Part shown: positions 54,476 through 62,426 of the stretch, piece after piece
How the letters are laid out: each line of letters opens with the position of its first letter
Numbering within the stretch: the first letter of the stretch is position 1
DNA from: RI-231 sp041394905
GTDB taxonomy: Bacteria > Acidobacteriota > Terriglobia > Bryobacterales > UBA6623
Direction: 5' to 3'
Assembly: GCA_041394905.1 (NCBI GenBank)
Contig: JAWKHJ010000023.1
Location: 38,926 to 102,925 of the forward strand
DNA length: 64,000 nucleotides
Position numbers and translations under genes: made by a program
Notes under the pieces: generated by a model
What the model saw: the letters and a program-made list of their open reading frames with translations, nothing else
The model's database searches: none
Told to the model about the DNA's origin: nothing

Positions 54476-55679
54476 ATGCAGTTCATCCGGGTTGCCGGTC
54501 CATCCTTGGTTGCGTTGGTTGTCCTTTTCCAGGCTGACCGCGCGCAAGCCCAACACCTGCGGCTCGGCGCCATCGCGGGCGTCCCCGTTACGCGCGACTA
54601 CCCCGCGCAGTATTTCCCTGAGATGCGCACGGAGCTCCCGGACGGAACAGTTCTCGTCCGACCCGCCTTCTCGGTCTTGCCGGGACCTCGATCCTTGATT
54701 GGCGGCGCCACGCTCGAATGGGAGCTCGACAGCCGCTTCTCGGTCGAAGGCAATGCAATTTATCGCCGGCTCCGCACGCAGGGCGACCCGCCGGTTCCAA
54801 CCGTCACTTGGGAATTCCCCGTCCTCGCGAAATACCGCTTCACGGGCGGCGCGGCCAGCCCGTTTCTCGAGGCAGGTCCGTCATTTCGAAGCACGGGCAA
54901 CCGCAACACCGAACCCTCGCACCTGGGAGTCTCCGTCGGCGCCGGCTTTGACTGGCAATGGAAAGGTCTTCGCTTCGCGCCGACCGTCCGCTACACCCGT
55001 TGGCGAGCCGACGGTCCCGGGACAGATCCCTCCAAGCAGGACCAGATCGAAGCGCTCTTCGCGGTCAGTCGTGGCGGTTTACGCAATCGCAATCCATTCG
55101 GACGTCGCGTTCGTTTCGGCGTCACTGCGGGCAGAATGCTCGTCCGGCCCGTTTGGAACGACAGCTTTTCCGGAGAGCTTTCCCCGCCCTTCTACCCCGA
55201 GGGTTCAACCTTCGAGTCCTCTCGAACAAGCCGACGAACATGGCTTATCGGACCGAGGCTCGAATTCGTACTCTCGGACCGCTGGCTCGTCTCAGCCGAG
55301 GCCAACTACCGGCAAATCCGGTTTCGCACCATTCAGCTCTACAGTTTCCCCGGCAAGCCTGTTGAGCGGTACGAGTTGAAGGAAAAGCGCCGTCCTGTGG
55401 CAGTTCCCGGCGCTCGTCAAGCGACGATTCCCCATCGGCGGGATCGCGCCCTACCTCGAAGCCGGCCCTTCCTTCCGCCTGCCGCAGGACCTGGGCGGAA
55501 ACCTCTCGACGCTGGGCGCAACCGCCGGGGCCGGCGTGGGCTTCGACTTGCGCGGCATCCGCTTCGAGCCCGGCCTGCGTTACACATACTGGGGCCCGAA
55601 GCGGTGGCGCAACGGTGAGGTCAGTACGAATGACGTCAGCCGAAACCAACTCGACGCCATCGTCGGGATCACCTTCTGA
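54476..55679 (+). CDS. Outer-membrane beta-barrel protein, tandem-duplicated domains (one frameshift)
   Basis: Signal VAGPSLVALVVLFQADRAQA. Two related halves of about 180 residues each follow. First: YRFTGGAASPFLEAGPSFRS, GVSVGAGFDWQWKGLRFAPT, VRYTRW. Second: KRRFPIGGIAPYLEAGPSFR, GATAGAGVGFDLRGIRFEPG, LRYTYWG. Each is a small OmpA/Opa-like barrel. One base is extra near 55388 in an A-run; past it the second half completes and ends LDAIVGITF with TGA 55677-55679, the terminal Phe favouring BAM insertion. Corrected length is 400 residues. It is divergent from the PHP protein and convergent with the TonB receptor. Function unknown. Confidence 0.8.
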
Positions 55680-55688
55680 TCCTTTCGT

Positions 55689-58600
55689 CTAAAACCCGAT
55701 CCGCAACCCAACCCGGAAGAAGCGCTGGTCGTTGCCTTCTCGTCCGGTATTCTGCACGCTGCTGATCAGCCCGAAATTGCCGGACGAAATGTCCGAATTC
55801 GGGTTGGAGAAGTGCGGCGTATTCGAGATGTTGAACGCCTCGCCGCGCAATTGCACCGAGATGCGCTCGTTCACGTTGAACTTGCGGAATACGCCCATGT
55901 CGACGTTGATCAGGCCCGGGCCGCGCAATACGCCTGAGCCGCAGGTGCCGAAGCGCGCGGTGTTCGGATCGACGGCGTTCGGGTTCGCCAGGTTCGTGCG
56001 GTCCCACCACTGGGTGCGCGAGCCGATGACGTCCACCGGACCCAGGCAATCGGCAAACTGGCCCGAGCCGGCTGCGTTCAACGTCGTGCCCGGCGCGGTC
56101 GGCGTCACCGGCGTACCAGTGCTCATCCGCGTCAAGGCGTTGATCTGCCAACCGCCCAGCAGCGCCGCGCCCACGCCGCCTTGCGCCCAACGTTTGCCCT
56201 TGCCGAAAGGCAACTCGAACACTCCGCTCACCACCACGTTGTGGCGAATGTCGAGCGGCGTCGAGCCATAGTTCTTGTCCCAGTAAGCCGGGTGATTGAC
56301 GCGCGGCGACGCCGTGGACGCCTCCGCCGTATAGCCCAGCGAGTGGCCCCAGGTGTACGACATCTGCACCTGATAGCCGCCCTTGAAGTTCCGTTGCACC
56401 CGCGCTTGCAGCGAATCGTACTTCGCCGTACCAGGGTGTCCGATGTACGTCGTGTTCGCCGTGCGCCCAAAGCGCTGGAACAACACACGGCCGGCGTTGC
56501 CCGTACCGAGGTCGCTCCAGTTCGCGTTTAGGAATGACGTCTGGCGCACTGAGCGCGTGGCCACATAGCCGGCCGACGCCACCCACTGCCCCAACTGCTT
56601 CTCGATCGTCGCGTTCCAAGACTGCACATAGCCACGATGGAAGTTGTCGTCCGCGGTAATGAACGCCGCCGTCAACGGCAACGGCAAACGCGGTTCCTCC
56701 GGCACGATCTCCGTCGCCGGCAGACCCTGGTCGAGCGTCGTCGAGTAGGACCAGTTCGTGTCGTATGCCAAGTTCTGCACGAACTGGATTGGGTAGTTCG
56801 CGCGCAGGTCGCGAGCCAAGCTGAACGGATCGTAGGTGATGCCGTAGCCCGCGCGCAGGACCATCGAATTCGTCGCACGCCACGCGATGCCCAGGCGCGG
56901 CGCGAACAGCTTCTTGCTCTGCGGCAGCCCGCAGTTCTTCGGAATGGAGCCCAGGCCGCACAGGAGCGATTCGTTCGTGTTGTAGTCGTAGCGCTCCAGG
57001 CCGCGATTCACACGTCCGGGGAACGGGTAGAACTCCCAACGCAGGCCGTAAGACAAGGTCAGCCGCGGATTCAACTGCCAGCGGTCGCGCACGAACGCGC
57101 TATAGAACGTGGCACGCGTGCTGTACTCGTCGACGGAGAGCACGTTGCGTCCGGCCTCGCGGGCTACGCCCAGCAGCAGCGAGGCGATCGAGTTGTAGTC
57201 ATTCGCCGCCGACCCGCCGCGCAGCGTCGTCGTCGAGTTGCGGAACGTGAAGCCCCCTGCCGGCCCGCCGACCGCACCCGCCGCGTTGCCCACGGCCTGG
57301 TTGATCTTCAATTGGTAGACGTCGGCGCCGAAGCGCACGTCATGCGCGCCCTTCGTCCAGTTGCCGTTGCCCACGTATTGGTACTGAAAGTCGTGCCCGT
57401 AGAAGGGCGAGGCGTTGTTGTTGCCCAGCAGCGAGAAGCCGTCGATCGGCATCTTGCCCAGGCCGCCGTAGAACGGCGTGTCGCCGTTGGTGCCGGGAAT
57501 GCCCAGCAGGTCGCGCCCGATGTTTTGATCCTGATCCGGAAACACGGCGTTCGTGTCGAGCAACATCGTCCCGAAGTAGCCGTCGAAGATCAGATTCGGT
57601 TTGGCAACGTAGGTCGAGGAGATCGTGCCCGAATAGGTGCCGCCGAAACCGTTGCCGGGCCGCGAATCCGTCGGGTGTACGTTGATGCCGGCGAGACGTC
57701 CGAACGGCGGCGGATTCTTGGTGCCGTAGTCCAACCAACTCAGCCGAACGAAGGCAGTCCACTTGTCGCTGAGGTTGAAGTTCACCTTGGAGTCGATCTG
57801 GTCGCGGTTATACGCGTAGTTGATTGCGGCAAGGTAGTTCAGGTTCAGGCCGAGCGAACCCTGGCCGGGTTGATTGGGCAACGGCCAATCGCCCAAGTCC
57901 AGAATCTTGCGCGAGGGTCCGGAGAAACGCGACAACGGGATCTGATTATTCGCGAACGGAACGCGGTCTCGTGCGTAGGCGTTCGCTTTCGACGGATCGA
58001 AATCGGCGCCGCTGAACGGGTCGTACATCATCGTTGGCGACCCGGAAAAGTCGCCCTGACGCATGGCCGCGCTGGGAACGTCGAGAAAGCGCTGCGCATT
58101 CTGACGTTCGGAGGTGCGCTCGTAGCTCAGGAAGAAGAACGCCTTGTTCTTCTTGATCGGCCCGCCGACGGTTCCGCCACCCTGGTTGTAAATGTACTTC
58201 GGCTGCGCGGCCGAGCGATCGCTGAAGTATGGATAGGCGCTGAGCTTCTGATCGAAGTGATAGAGGTAGGCCGAACCGTGTACCTCGTTCGTGCCCGACT
58301 TGATCTGCAAGTTCACGGCGGCGCCACCCGCCAGCCCTTGCTCGGCATCAAACGAGTTGGTCACTACGTTGACCACTTCGATCGATTCGAGCGTCGGATT
58401 GATACCGGTCATGTGCGGCAGGTTCGGGTTGTAGGCCGTCACGCCGTCGATGCGCACGTTGTTGTTCATGTCGCTGGTGCCGTTGACCGAGTAGCGCACC
58501 GAGCGCGTCGGGTTGGCCGGCACCGAGTGCGCGTTGCGCGGCGGGGTAAAGCCGGGCAGCGTGCCGAGCAACATCTGGTAGTTGCGGCCCACGGGGATCG

Positions 58601-59060
58601 GCACGTTCTCGAGCGTCGTCGCGTCCACTTCGTGGCGCACTTCGGCGCGGTCGGTCTGCAACGTCACCGCCGTCGCCTCCACCGTCACCTGCTCGCTCAC
58701 CTGGCCCAGTTGCAGCCCTACGTCGATGCGCGTCAGGTTGTTCACCGACACTTCCGCGCCGCGTTCTTCATACGCCCGGAAGCCGTCGGCCTCGATCCGA
58801 ACCGTATATTTGCCCGGAGCCAGCGTCGGGATGCGGTAGACGCCTTCGGCCGTCGTTTGGACCGTACGCACGGCGCCGGTCTGATCGTTGGTCGCGGTCA
58901 CCGACGCGCCGGGAATCGACGCGCCGGATTCGTCGGTCACGTTGCCGACCAGGCCGCCGTAGAGAATCTGTGCCGCCGCCTGCCTGGCAGCCGGCCCCGA
59001 TACCAATACCATCGCCAACCCCAGCGACGCCGCTAGGGCCGACTTTCGGATGTTCAACAT
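55689..59060 (-). CDS. TonB-dependent receptor with carboxypeptidase-regulatory-like domain
   Basis: 1123 residues. Signal SALAASLGLAMVLVSGPAAR. Residues about 35-115 are a Cna-B/carboxypeptidase-regulatory fold (GNVTDESGASIPGASVTATN, TLAPGKYTVRIEADGFRAYE). A plug domain (about 120-240; TLPGFTPPRNAHSV, TSDMNNNVRIDGV, VVTNSFDAEQGLAGGAAV) and a 22-stranded barrel follow, ending RVGLRIGF with terminal Phe. This is the Oar-like receptor family expanded in Acidobacteria; it takes up large substrates such as oligosaccharides using TonB-ExbBD energy. Intact, with a 148-bp gap upstream before miaB. Confidence 0.95.
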   Translation of the reverse strand: MLNIRKSALAASLGLAMVLVSGPAARQAAAQILYGGLVGNVTDESGASIPGASVTATNDQTGAVRTVQTTAEGVYRIPTLAPGKYTVRIEADGFRAYEERGAEVSVNNLTRIDVGLQLGQVSEQVTVEATAVTLQTDRAEVRHEVDATTLENVPIPVGRNYQMLLGTLPGFTPPRNAHSVPANPTRSVRYSVNGTSDMNNNVRIDGVTAYNPNLPHMTGINPTLESIEVVNVVTNSFDAEQGLAGGAAVNLQIKSGTNEVHGSAYLYHFDQKLSAYPYFSDRSAAQPKYIYNQGGGTVGGPIKKNKAFFFLSYERTSERQNAQRFLDVPSAAMRQGDFSGSPTMMYDPFSGADFDPSKANAYARDRVPFANNQIPLSRFSGPSRKILDLGDWPLPNQPGQGSLGLNLNYLAAINYAYNRDQIDSKVNFNLSDKWTAFVRLSWLDYGTKNPPPFGRLAGINVHPTDSRPGNGFGGTYSGTISSTYVAKPNLIFDGYFGTMLLDTNAVFPDQDQNIGRDLLGIPGTNGDTPFYGGLGKMPIDGFSLLGNNNASPFYGHDFQYQYVGNGNWTKGAHDVRFGADVYQLKINQAVGNAAGAVGGPAGGFTFRNSTTTLRGGSAANDYNSIASLLLGVAREAGRNVLSVDEYSTRATFYSAFVRDRWQLNPRLTLSYGLRWEFYPFPGRVNRGLERYDYNTNESLLCGLGSIPKNCGLPQSKKLFAPRLGIAWRATNSMVLRAGYGITYDPFSLARDLRANYPIQFVQNLAYDTNWSYSTTLDQGLPATEIVPEEPRLPLPLTAAFITADDNFHRGYVQSWNATIEKQLGQWVASAGYVATRSVRQTSFLNANWSDLGTGNAGRVLFQRFGRTANTTYIGHPGTAKYDSLQARVQRNFKGGYQVQMSYTWGHSLGYTAEASTASPRVNHPAYWDKNYGSTPLDIRHNVVVSGVFELPFGKGKRWAQGGVGAALLGGWQINALTRMSTGTPVTPTAPGTTLNAAGSGQFADCLGPVDVIGSRTQWWDRTNLANPNAVDPNTARFGTCGSGVLRGPGLINVDMGVFRKFNVNERISVQLRGEAFNISNTPHFSNPNSDISSGNFGLISSVQNTGREGNDQRFFRVGLRIGF

Positions 59061-59208
59061 GGCTATCCCTCCGAATCCGTCGCAAGAATATGCCGGATTC
59101 CCCTAAAACTGTTGCCAGTCTAGGGCGAGCGAAACGGATAGCTGATCACCTGATAGGTCTATTAAACGAGGTGAATCTGCACTACATTATGGGGGCGTGA
59201 GTAGGCGA

Positions 59209-60582
59209 CTACTGCAGCACGCGCAGGCTAGCCGCCGGGGCCAAGCGCTCTACGGACGCCAGTTCACCAACCAGAGAATTGGGGCCGGCCGATGTGACGT
59301 TCACGCGGCAATACGCGCCGCGCAAGTCGCGTCCGCCGGCAAGGCCGGTCGGGTCGCTGAAGTTGAGCACGCGGCCCTGGGTCGTGCGTCCGATCCACTG
59401 GTCGAACTTCTCGCGCCGGCCCTCGACGAGCGCCTCGTCCTGGCGGCCCACCCACTGCTCGTTCTTGCGTTTCTGCAGTCGCCGTTGCAACTCCTGCAGG
59501 ATCATCAGGCGGCGGCCCTTCTCTTCTTCCGGTACCTGCTCGGCATAGTCGATCGCATCCGTTCCGCGCCGAGGCGAGTACTTAAAAGAGAAGACAGAAG
59601 CGTAGCCAACCTCTTGCATCAGGGTCAGCGTCTCTTCGAAGTCCGCCTCGGTCTCGCCAGGGAAGCCCACGATGATATCGGTCGACAGCGCGATTTCGCG
59701 CTTGGCCGATTTGAGCTTCTCGATTACGCGCAGGTAATCCTCCCGCGTATAGCCGCGCCGCATGCCGCGCAGGGTCTTGGTCGAGCCGGACTGCACGGGC
59801 AAGTGCACCCAGTCGCAAAGCGTCGGGTTCTCAGCGATTGCGTCTACGATGTCTTGCGTGAAGTCACGCGGGTGCGAAGTGGTGAAGCGTACCCGCCGGA
59901 TGCCTTCGACTTGGCCGACCTCGCGAAGCAACCGCGCGAAATTCCAGCCTGCGGGCGACGGATCGCGGTAGCTGTTGACCGTCTGGCCCAGCAGCATGAT
60001 CTCCGCTGTGCCCTGCGCGGCGATGCGGCGAGCTTCCGCCATCACGCTCTCCGACGAGCGGCTGCGCTCGGGTCCGCGCGTGAACGGCACTACGCAGTAG
60101 GCGCAAGCTTTGTCGCACCCTTCGATGATGGTGAGGAAAGCCGAATAGGGATTGTCGCGCTCGGGGCTGGGCTGATCGAAGGCCTCGTCCGTATCGAGGC
60201 TCAACCCCGTCACACGGTCCTCGCCCGACTCGAGCCGCTCGAGCAGCGACGGCAGTTGGTTGTACGACGCCGAGCCACACACCAAATTGACGTGCGGCGC
60301 CAGCTCGAAGATCTCTTCGCCATTGTGCTGCGCTACACAACCAAGCACCCCGAACCGCCGCCCTCCGGTGTTTTTCTTCGATCCCGCCAGCCGGCTGAAA
60401 ACTTTCTGCTCCGCTTTGTCGCGTATAGAGCAGGTGTTGAAGAGAACCAAGCCTGCCTCATCCGGCGACTGCACCTGCGTGTAGCCGCGGGCCGCCAGCG
60501 TGCCTCGGACTTTCTCCGAATCATGCACGTTCATCTGGCACCCGAACGTTTCGAGGTAGTACGTCTTCGCGCTCACGGACAC
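59209..60582 (-). CDS. miaB: tRNA (N6-isopentenyl adenosine(37)-C2)-methylthiotransferase MiaB
   Basis: 457 residues. UPF0004 N-terminal domain: YLETFGCQMNVHDSEKV, LVLFNTCSIRDKAEQKV and GVLGCVAQHNGEEIFE give three cysteines for the auxiliary cluster. Radical SAM domain: IIEGCDKACAYCVVPFTRGP (C-x3-C-x2-C) and EIMLLGQTVNSYRDPSP. A TRAM domain closes the protein (YCRVNVTSAGPNSLVGELAS). It adds a methylthio group to i6A37 of tRNAs. GTG 60582 is the likely start; an ATG at 60612 would add ten residues of poor fit. Confidence 0.94.
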   Translation of the reverse strand: MSVSAKTYYLETFGCQMNVHDSEKVRGTLAARGYTQVQSPDEAGLVLFNTCSIRDKAEQKVFSRLAGSKKNTGGRRFGVLGCVAQHNGEEIFELAPHVNLVCGSASYNQLPSLLERLESGEDRVTGLSLDTDEAFDQPSPERDNPYSAFLTIIEGCDKACAYCVVPFTRGPERSRSSESVMAEARRIAAQGTAEIMLLGQTVNSYRDPSPAGWNFARLLREVGQVEGIRRVRFTTSHPRDFTQDIVDAIAENPTLCDWVHLPVQSGSTKTLRGMRRGYTREDYLRVIEKLKSAKREIALSTDIIVGFPGETEADFEETLTLMQEVGYASVFSFKYSPRRGTDAIDYAEQVPEEEKGRRLMILQELQRRLQKRKNEQWVGRQDEALVEGRREKFDQWIGRTTQGRVLNFSDPTGLAGGRDLRGAYCRVNVTSAGPNSLVGELASVERLAPAASLRVLQ

Positions 60583-60685
60583 GCCTTGATGGTACCAACA
60601 GGGCATCGACAAGCGGTCCGCAACAGTCCTAGGATGTTTTCGGGGGAAGCGCTGCGCTTCCGCACCCGGGGGAGAAATAGAATTC

Positions 60686-61528
60686 GTGTCTGCTTATACG
60701 TACTGGAATGGAGAAGCCCTAATCAAACTCAGTTCGAGCAACGTTACAGGAGGTTGGATCAACAAGCCCAAGGCGGAAGCCTACGTGAACAAGGTGTTCT
60801 CCACCTGGCGTCACGACTCGAAGAAGCTGCGCAAAGCCGGAGCGACAGCCGCTCTCGAGACGCTCGAGAGCATCGGGCGCACGCGCGGCTTCATGGCTGC
60901 GATCAGCTTGATGGAGGTCAAGCACTTCTTCGACGCCTGCATCCACTACGACAAGAACGGCAAGAAGTGGACCGACCCAAGTCTGGCCACCTACGGCGGC
61001 GGGACCTTCTTCGGAGGCATGGTGTCGGACGTGCCCTGGGCTCTGGCCACCTTCGGCGAGGCGTACGACGCCAACATGGACAAGCTCATCGCGCTGATCA
61101 AGAAGCAGCAGGAGGCCGTAAAGGGTCTAAAGAAGGGCCTTGAGGGCAAGAAGATCGTCCAGTGGAAGCTCATCAACGATCCGCTCAAGCAACTCGACGA
61201 GTACACCAAAGCGATCGACCCGTTGCTGGTGATGTGCCCGGAATCGAAGCTGCTTTCCGGCTACAACCACACCAAGACGCTGGGAAAGTTCACCGGAGCA
61301 ATGGACGACGTCATGACGCAAATGCAAAAGTCGGGCGACGTGGCGACGGCCGCCGGGGTGACCGCCCTAGGCCTCGTCATTGCCAAGTACGTCCCGATTT
61401 TCGGCGACCTCTACGCGGAAGCGATCAAGGGCGTGCCAAATGCCATCAGCTTCTTCGAGAACATCAAGTATGAGCGCAACATGGTGATGGCGAAAGTCTA
61501 CGGCAGCCGCTACAAAATGTACGAATAA
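60686..61528 (+). CDS. Conserved-looking alpha-helical protein of unknown function
   Basis: 280 residues from GTG 60686, preceded by a GGGGGAG ribosome site. No signal peptide. The protein is rich in lysine and helix-formers: INKPKAEAYVNKVFSTWRHD, EVKHFFDACIHYDKNG, a glycine-rich turn (TYGGGTFFGGMVSDVP), a long amphipathic segment (NMDKLIALIKKQQEAVKGLK) and near the C-terminus a hydrophobic hairpin AGVTALGLVIAKYVPIFGDL followed by EAIKGVPNAISFFE. I recognise no family. The hydrophobic hairpin inside a helical bundle recalls pore-forming proteins, but this is only a resemblance. Monocistronic, with a GC-rich hairpin after the stop. Confidence 0.8.
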   Translation: MSAYTYWNGEALIKLSSSNVTGGWINKPKAEAYVNKVFSTWRHDSKKLRKAGATAALETLESIGRTRGFMAAISLMEVKHFFDACIHYDKNGKKWTDPSLATYGGGTFFGGMVSDVPWALATFGEAYDANMDKLIALIKKQQEAVKGLKKGLEGKKIVQWKLINDPLKQLDEYTKAIDPLLVMCPESKLLSGYNHTKTLGKFTGAMDDVMTQMQKSGDVATAAGVTALGLVIAKYVPIFGDLYAEAIKGVPNAISFFENIKYERNMVMAKVYGSRYKMYE

Positions 61529-61534
61529 CCGGCT

Positions 61535-61566
61535 CGGGGGAGGACGCACACGGTAAAACTCCCCCG
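61535..61566 (+). terminator. Hairpin after the unknown helical protein
   Basis: Perfect 8-bp stem CGGGGGAG/CTCCCCCG (61535-61542 with 61559-61566) with a 16-base loop, 7 bp after the stop. The 3' tail CTTCGCC has no T-run, so efficiency is uncertain. Confidence 0.45.
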
Positions 61567-61618
61567 CTTCGCCAAGATCCCCACGCGCTTTTTCGCACAT
61601 GCGCTATCCTCTTGGCGC

Positions 61619-62426
61619 ATGCCGAAGGTCGCATTTATCACAGGCGCCTCACGCGGAATCGGTCTCGCATGCGCTCACCGGCTGGCGCGTGCGGGCTGGG
61701 ACGTCGTGATCGCGGCCAAGACGGTGGACCCCCATCCCAAGTTGCCCGGAACCATCTTCACGGCCGCGCAGGCATTGCGGGAGCACGGCCGCGAGGTGCT
61801 GCCGCTGCGCTGCGACGTGCGGAACCTCGAAGAGGTGGATACGGCGGCAAAGGCCACGCTGGACAAGTTCGGCCGCGTCGACGCCATCATCAACAACGCG
61901 GGCGCGCTGTGGTGGAAGCGCATGGACGAAGTCCCGATGAAGCGCTATGACCTGGTAAACGAGGTCAACTCGCGCGGCGCATATGCGGTTACATTTGCTG
62001 TTCCTCGAGCACCTCAAACGCCAGCGTTTCGGCCACATCATCAACATGTCGCCGCCGCTGAACACGAGGATGATCCCTGGCCGCATCGCCTATGCCATCT
62101 CGAAGCTCGGCATGACGATGCAGGCGATCGGAATCGCCCATGAGTTCCGCGACTTCAACATCCGCGCCACGGCACTCTGGCCCGCGACCACCATTGAGAC
62201 CTCGGCCAGCATCAACTTCAACATGGGCGAGAGAAGCCAATGGCGCAAGCCTGAGATCGTCGCCGATGCCACCTACGAGGTCCTGCAAAACCCGGAGAAG
62301 TCGAACGGCAAGGCGCTGATCGACGAACCCTTCCTGCGCGAGCTCGGCTACACCGACTTCGACCGCTACGCCTGCGTCCCAGGCAGCGAGCCGCGGCCCA
62401 TCGCGTGGACGAGCGCGGAGCGCTAG
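61619..62426 (+). CDS. Short-chain dehydrogenase, HSDL2-like (one frameshift)
   Basis: About 268 residues. VAFITGASRGIGLACAHRLA (GxxxGxG), VVIAAKTVDPHPKLPGTIFT, DAIINNAGALWWKRMDEVPM (NNAG), then an extra base near 61993 in a T-run; past it LLFLEHLKRQRFGHIINMSP, PLNTRMIPGRIAYAISKLGM with the catalytic Tyr and Lys (YAISK) and NIRATALWPATTIETSA. The SPP and ALWP segments are those of hydroxysteroid-dehydrogenase-like 2 (HSDL2) SDRs. The substrate is unknown, possibly a lipid. Its stop overlaps that of the convergent peroxidase gene. Confidence 0.9.

Noticed and set aside
56637..59036. A 799-codon open frame on the plus strand.
   Set aside because: It is antisense to the TonB-dependent receptor, arginine/valine-rich, has no domain, and arises from codon bias of the real gene.
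59197..61143. A 648-codon plus-strand frame.
   Set aside because: Runs antisense to miaB and then out of frame through the unknown helical gene; composition is not protein-like.
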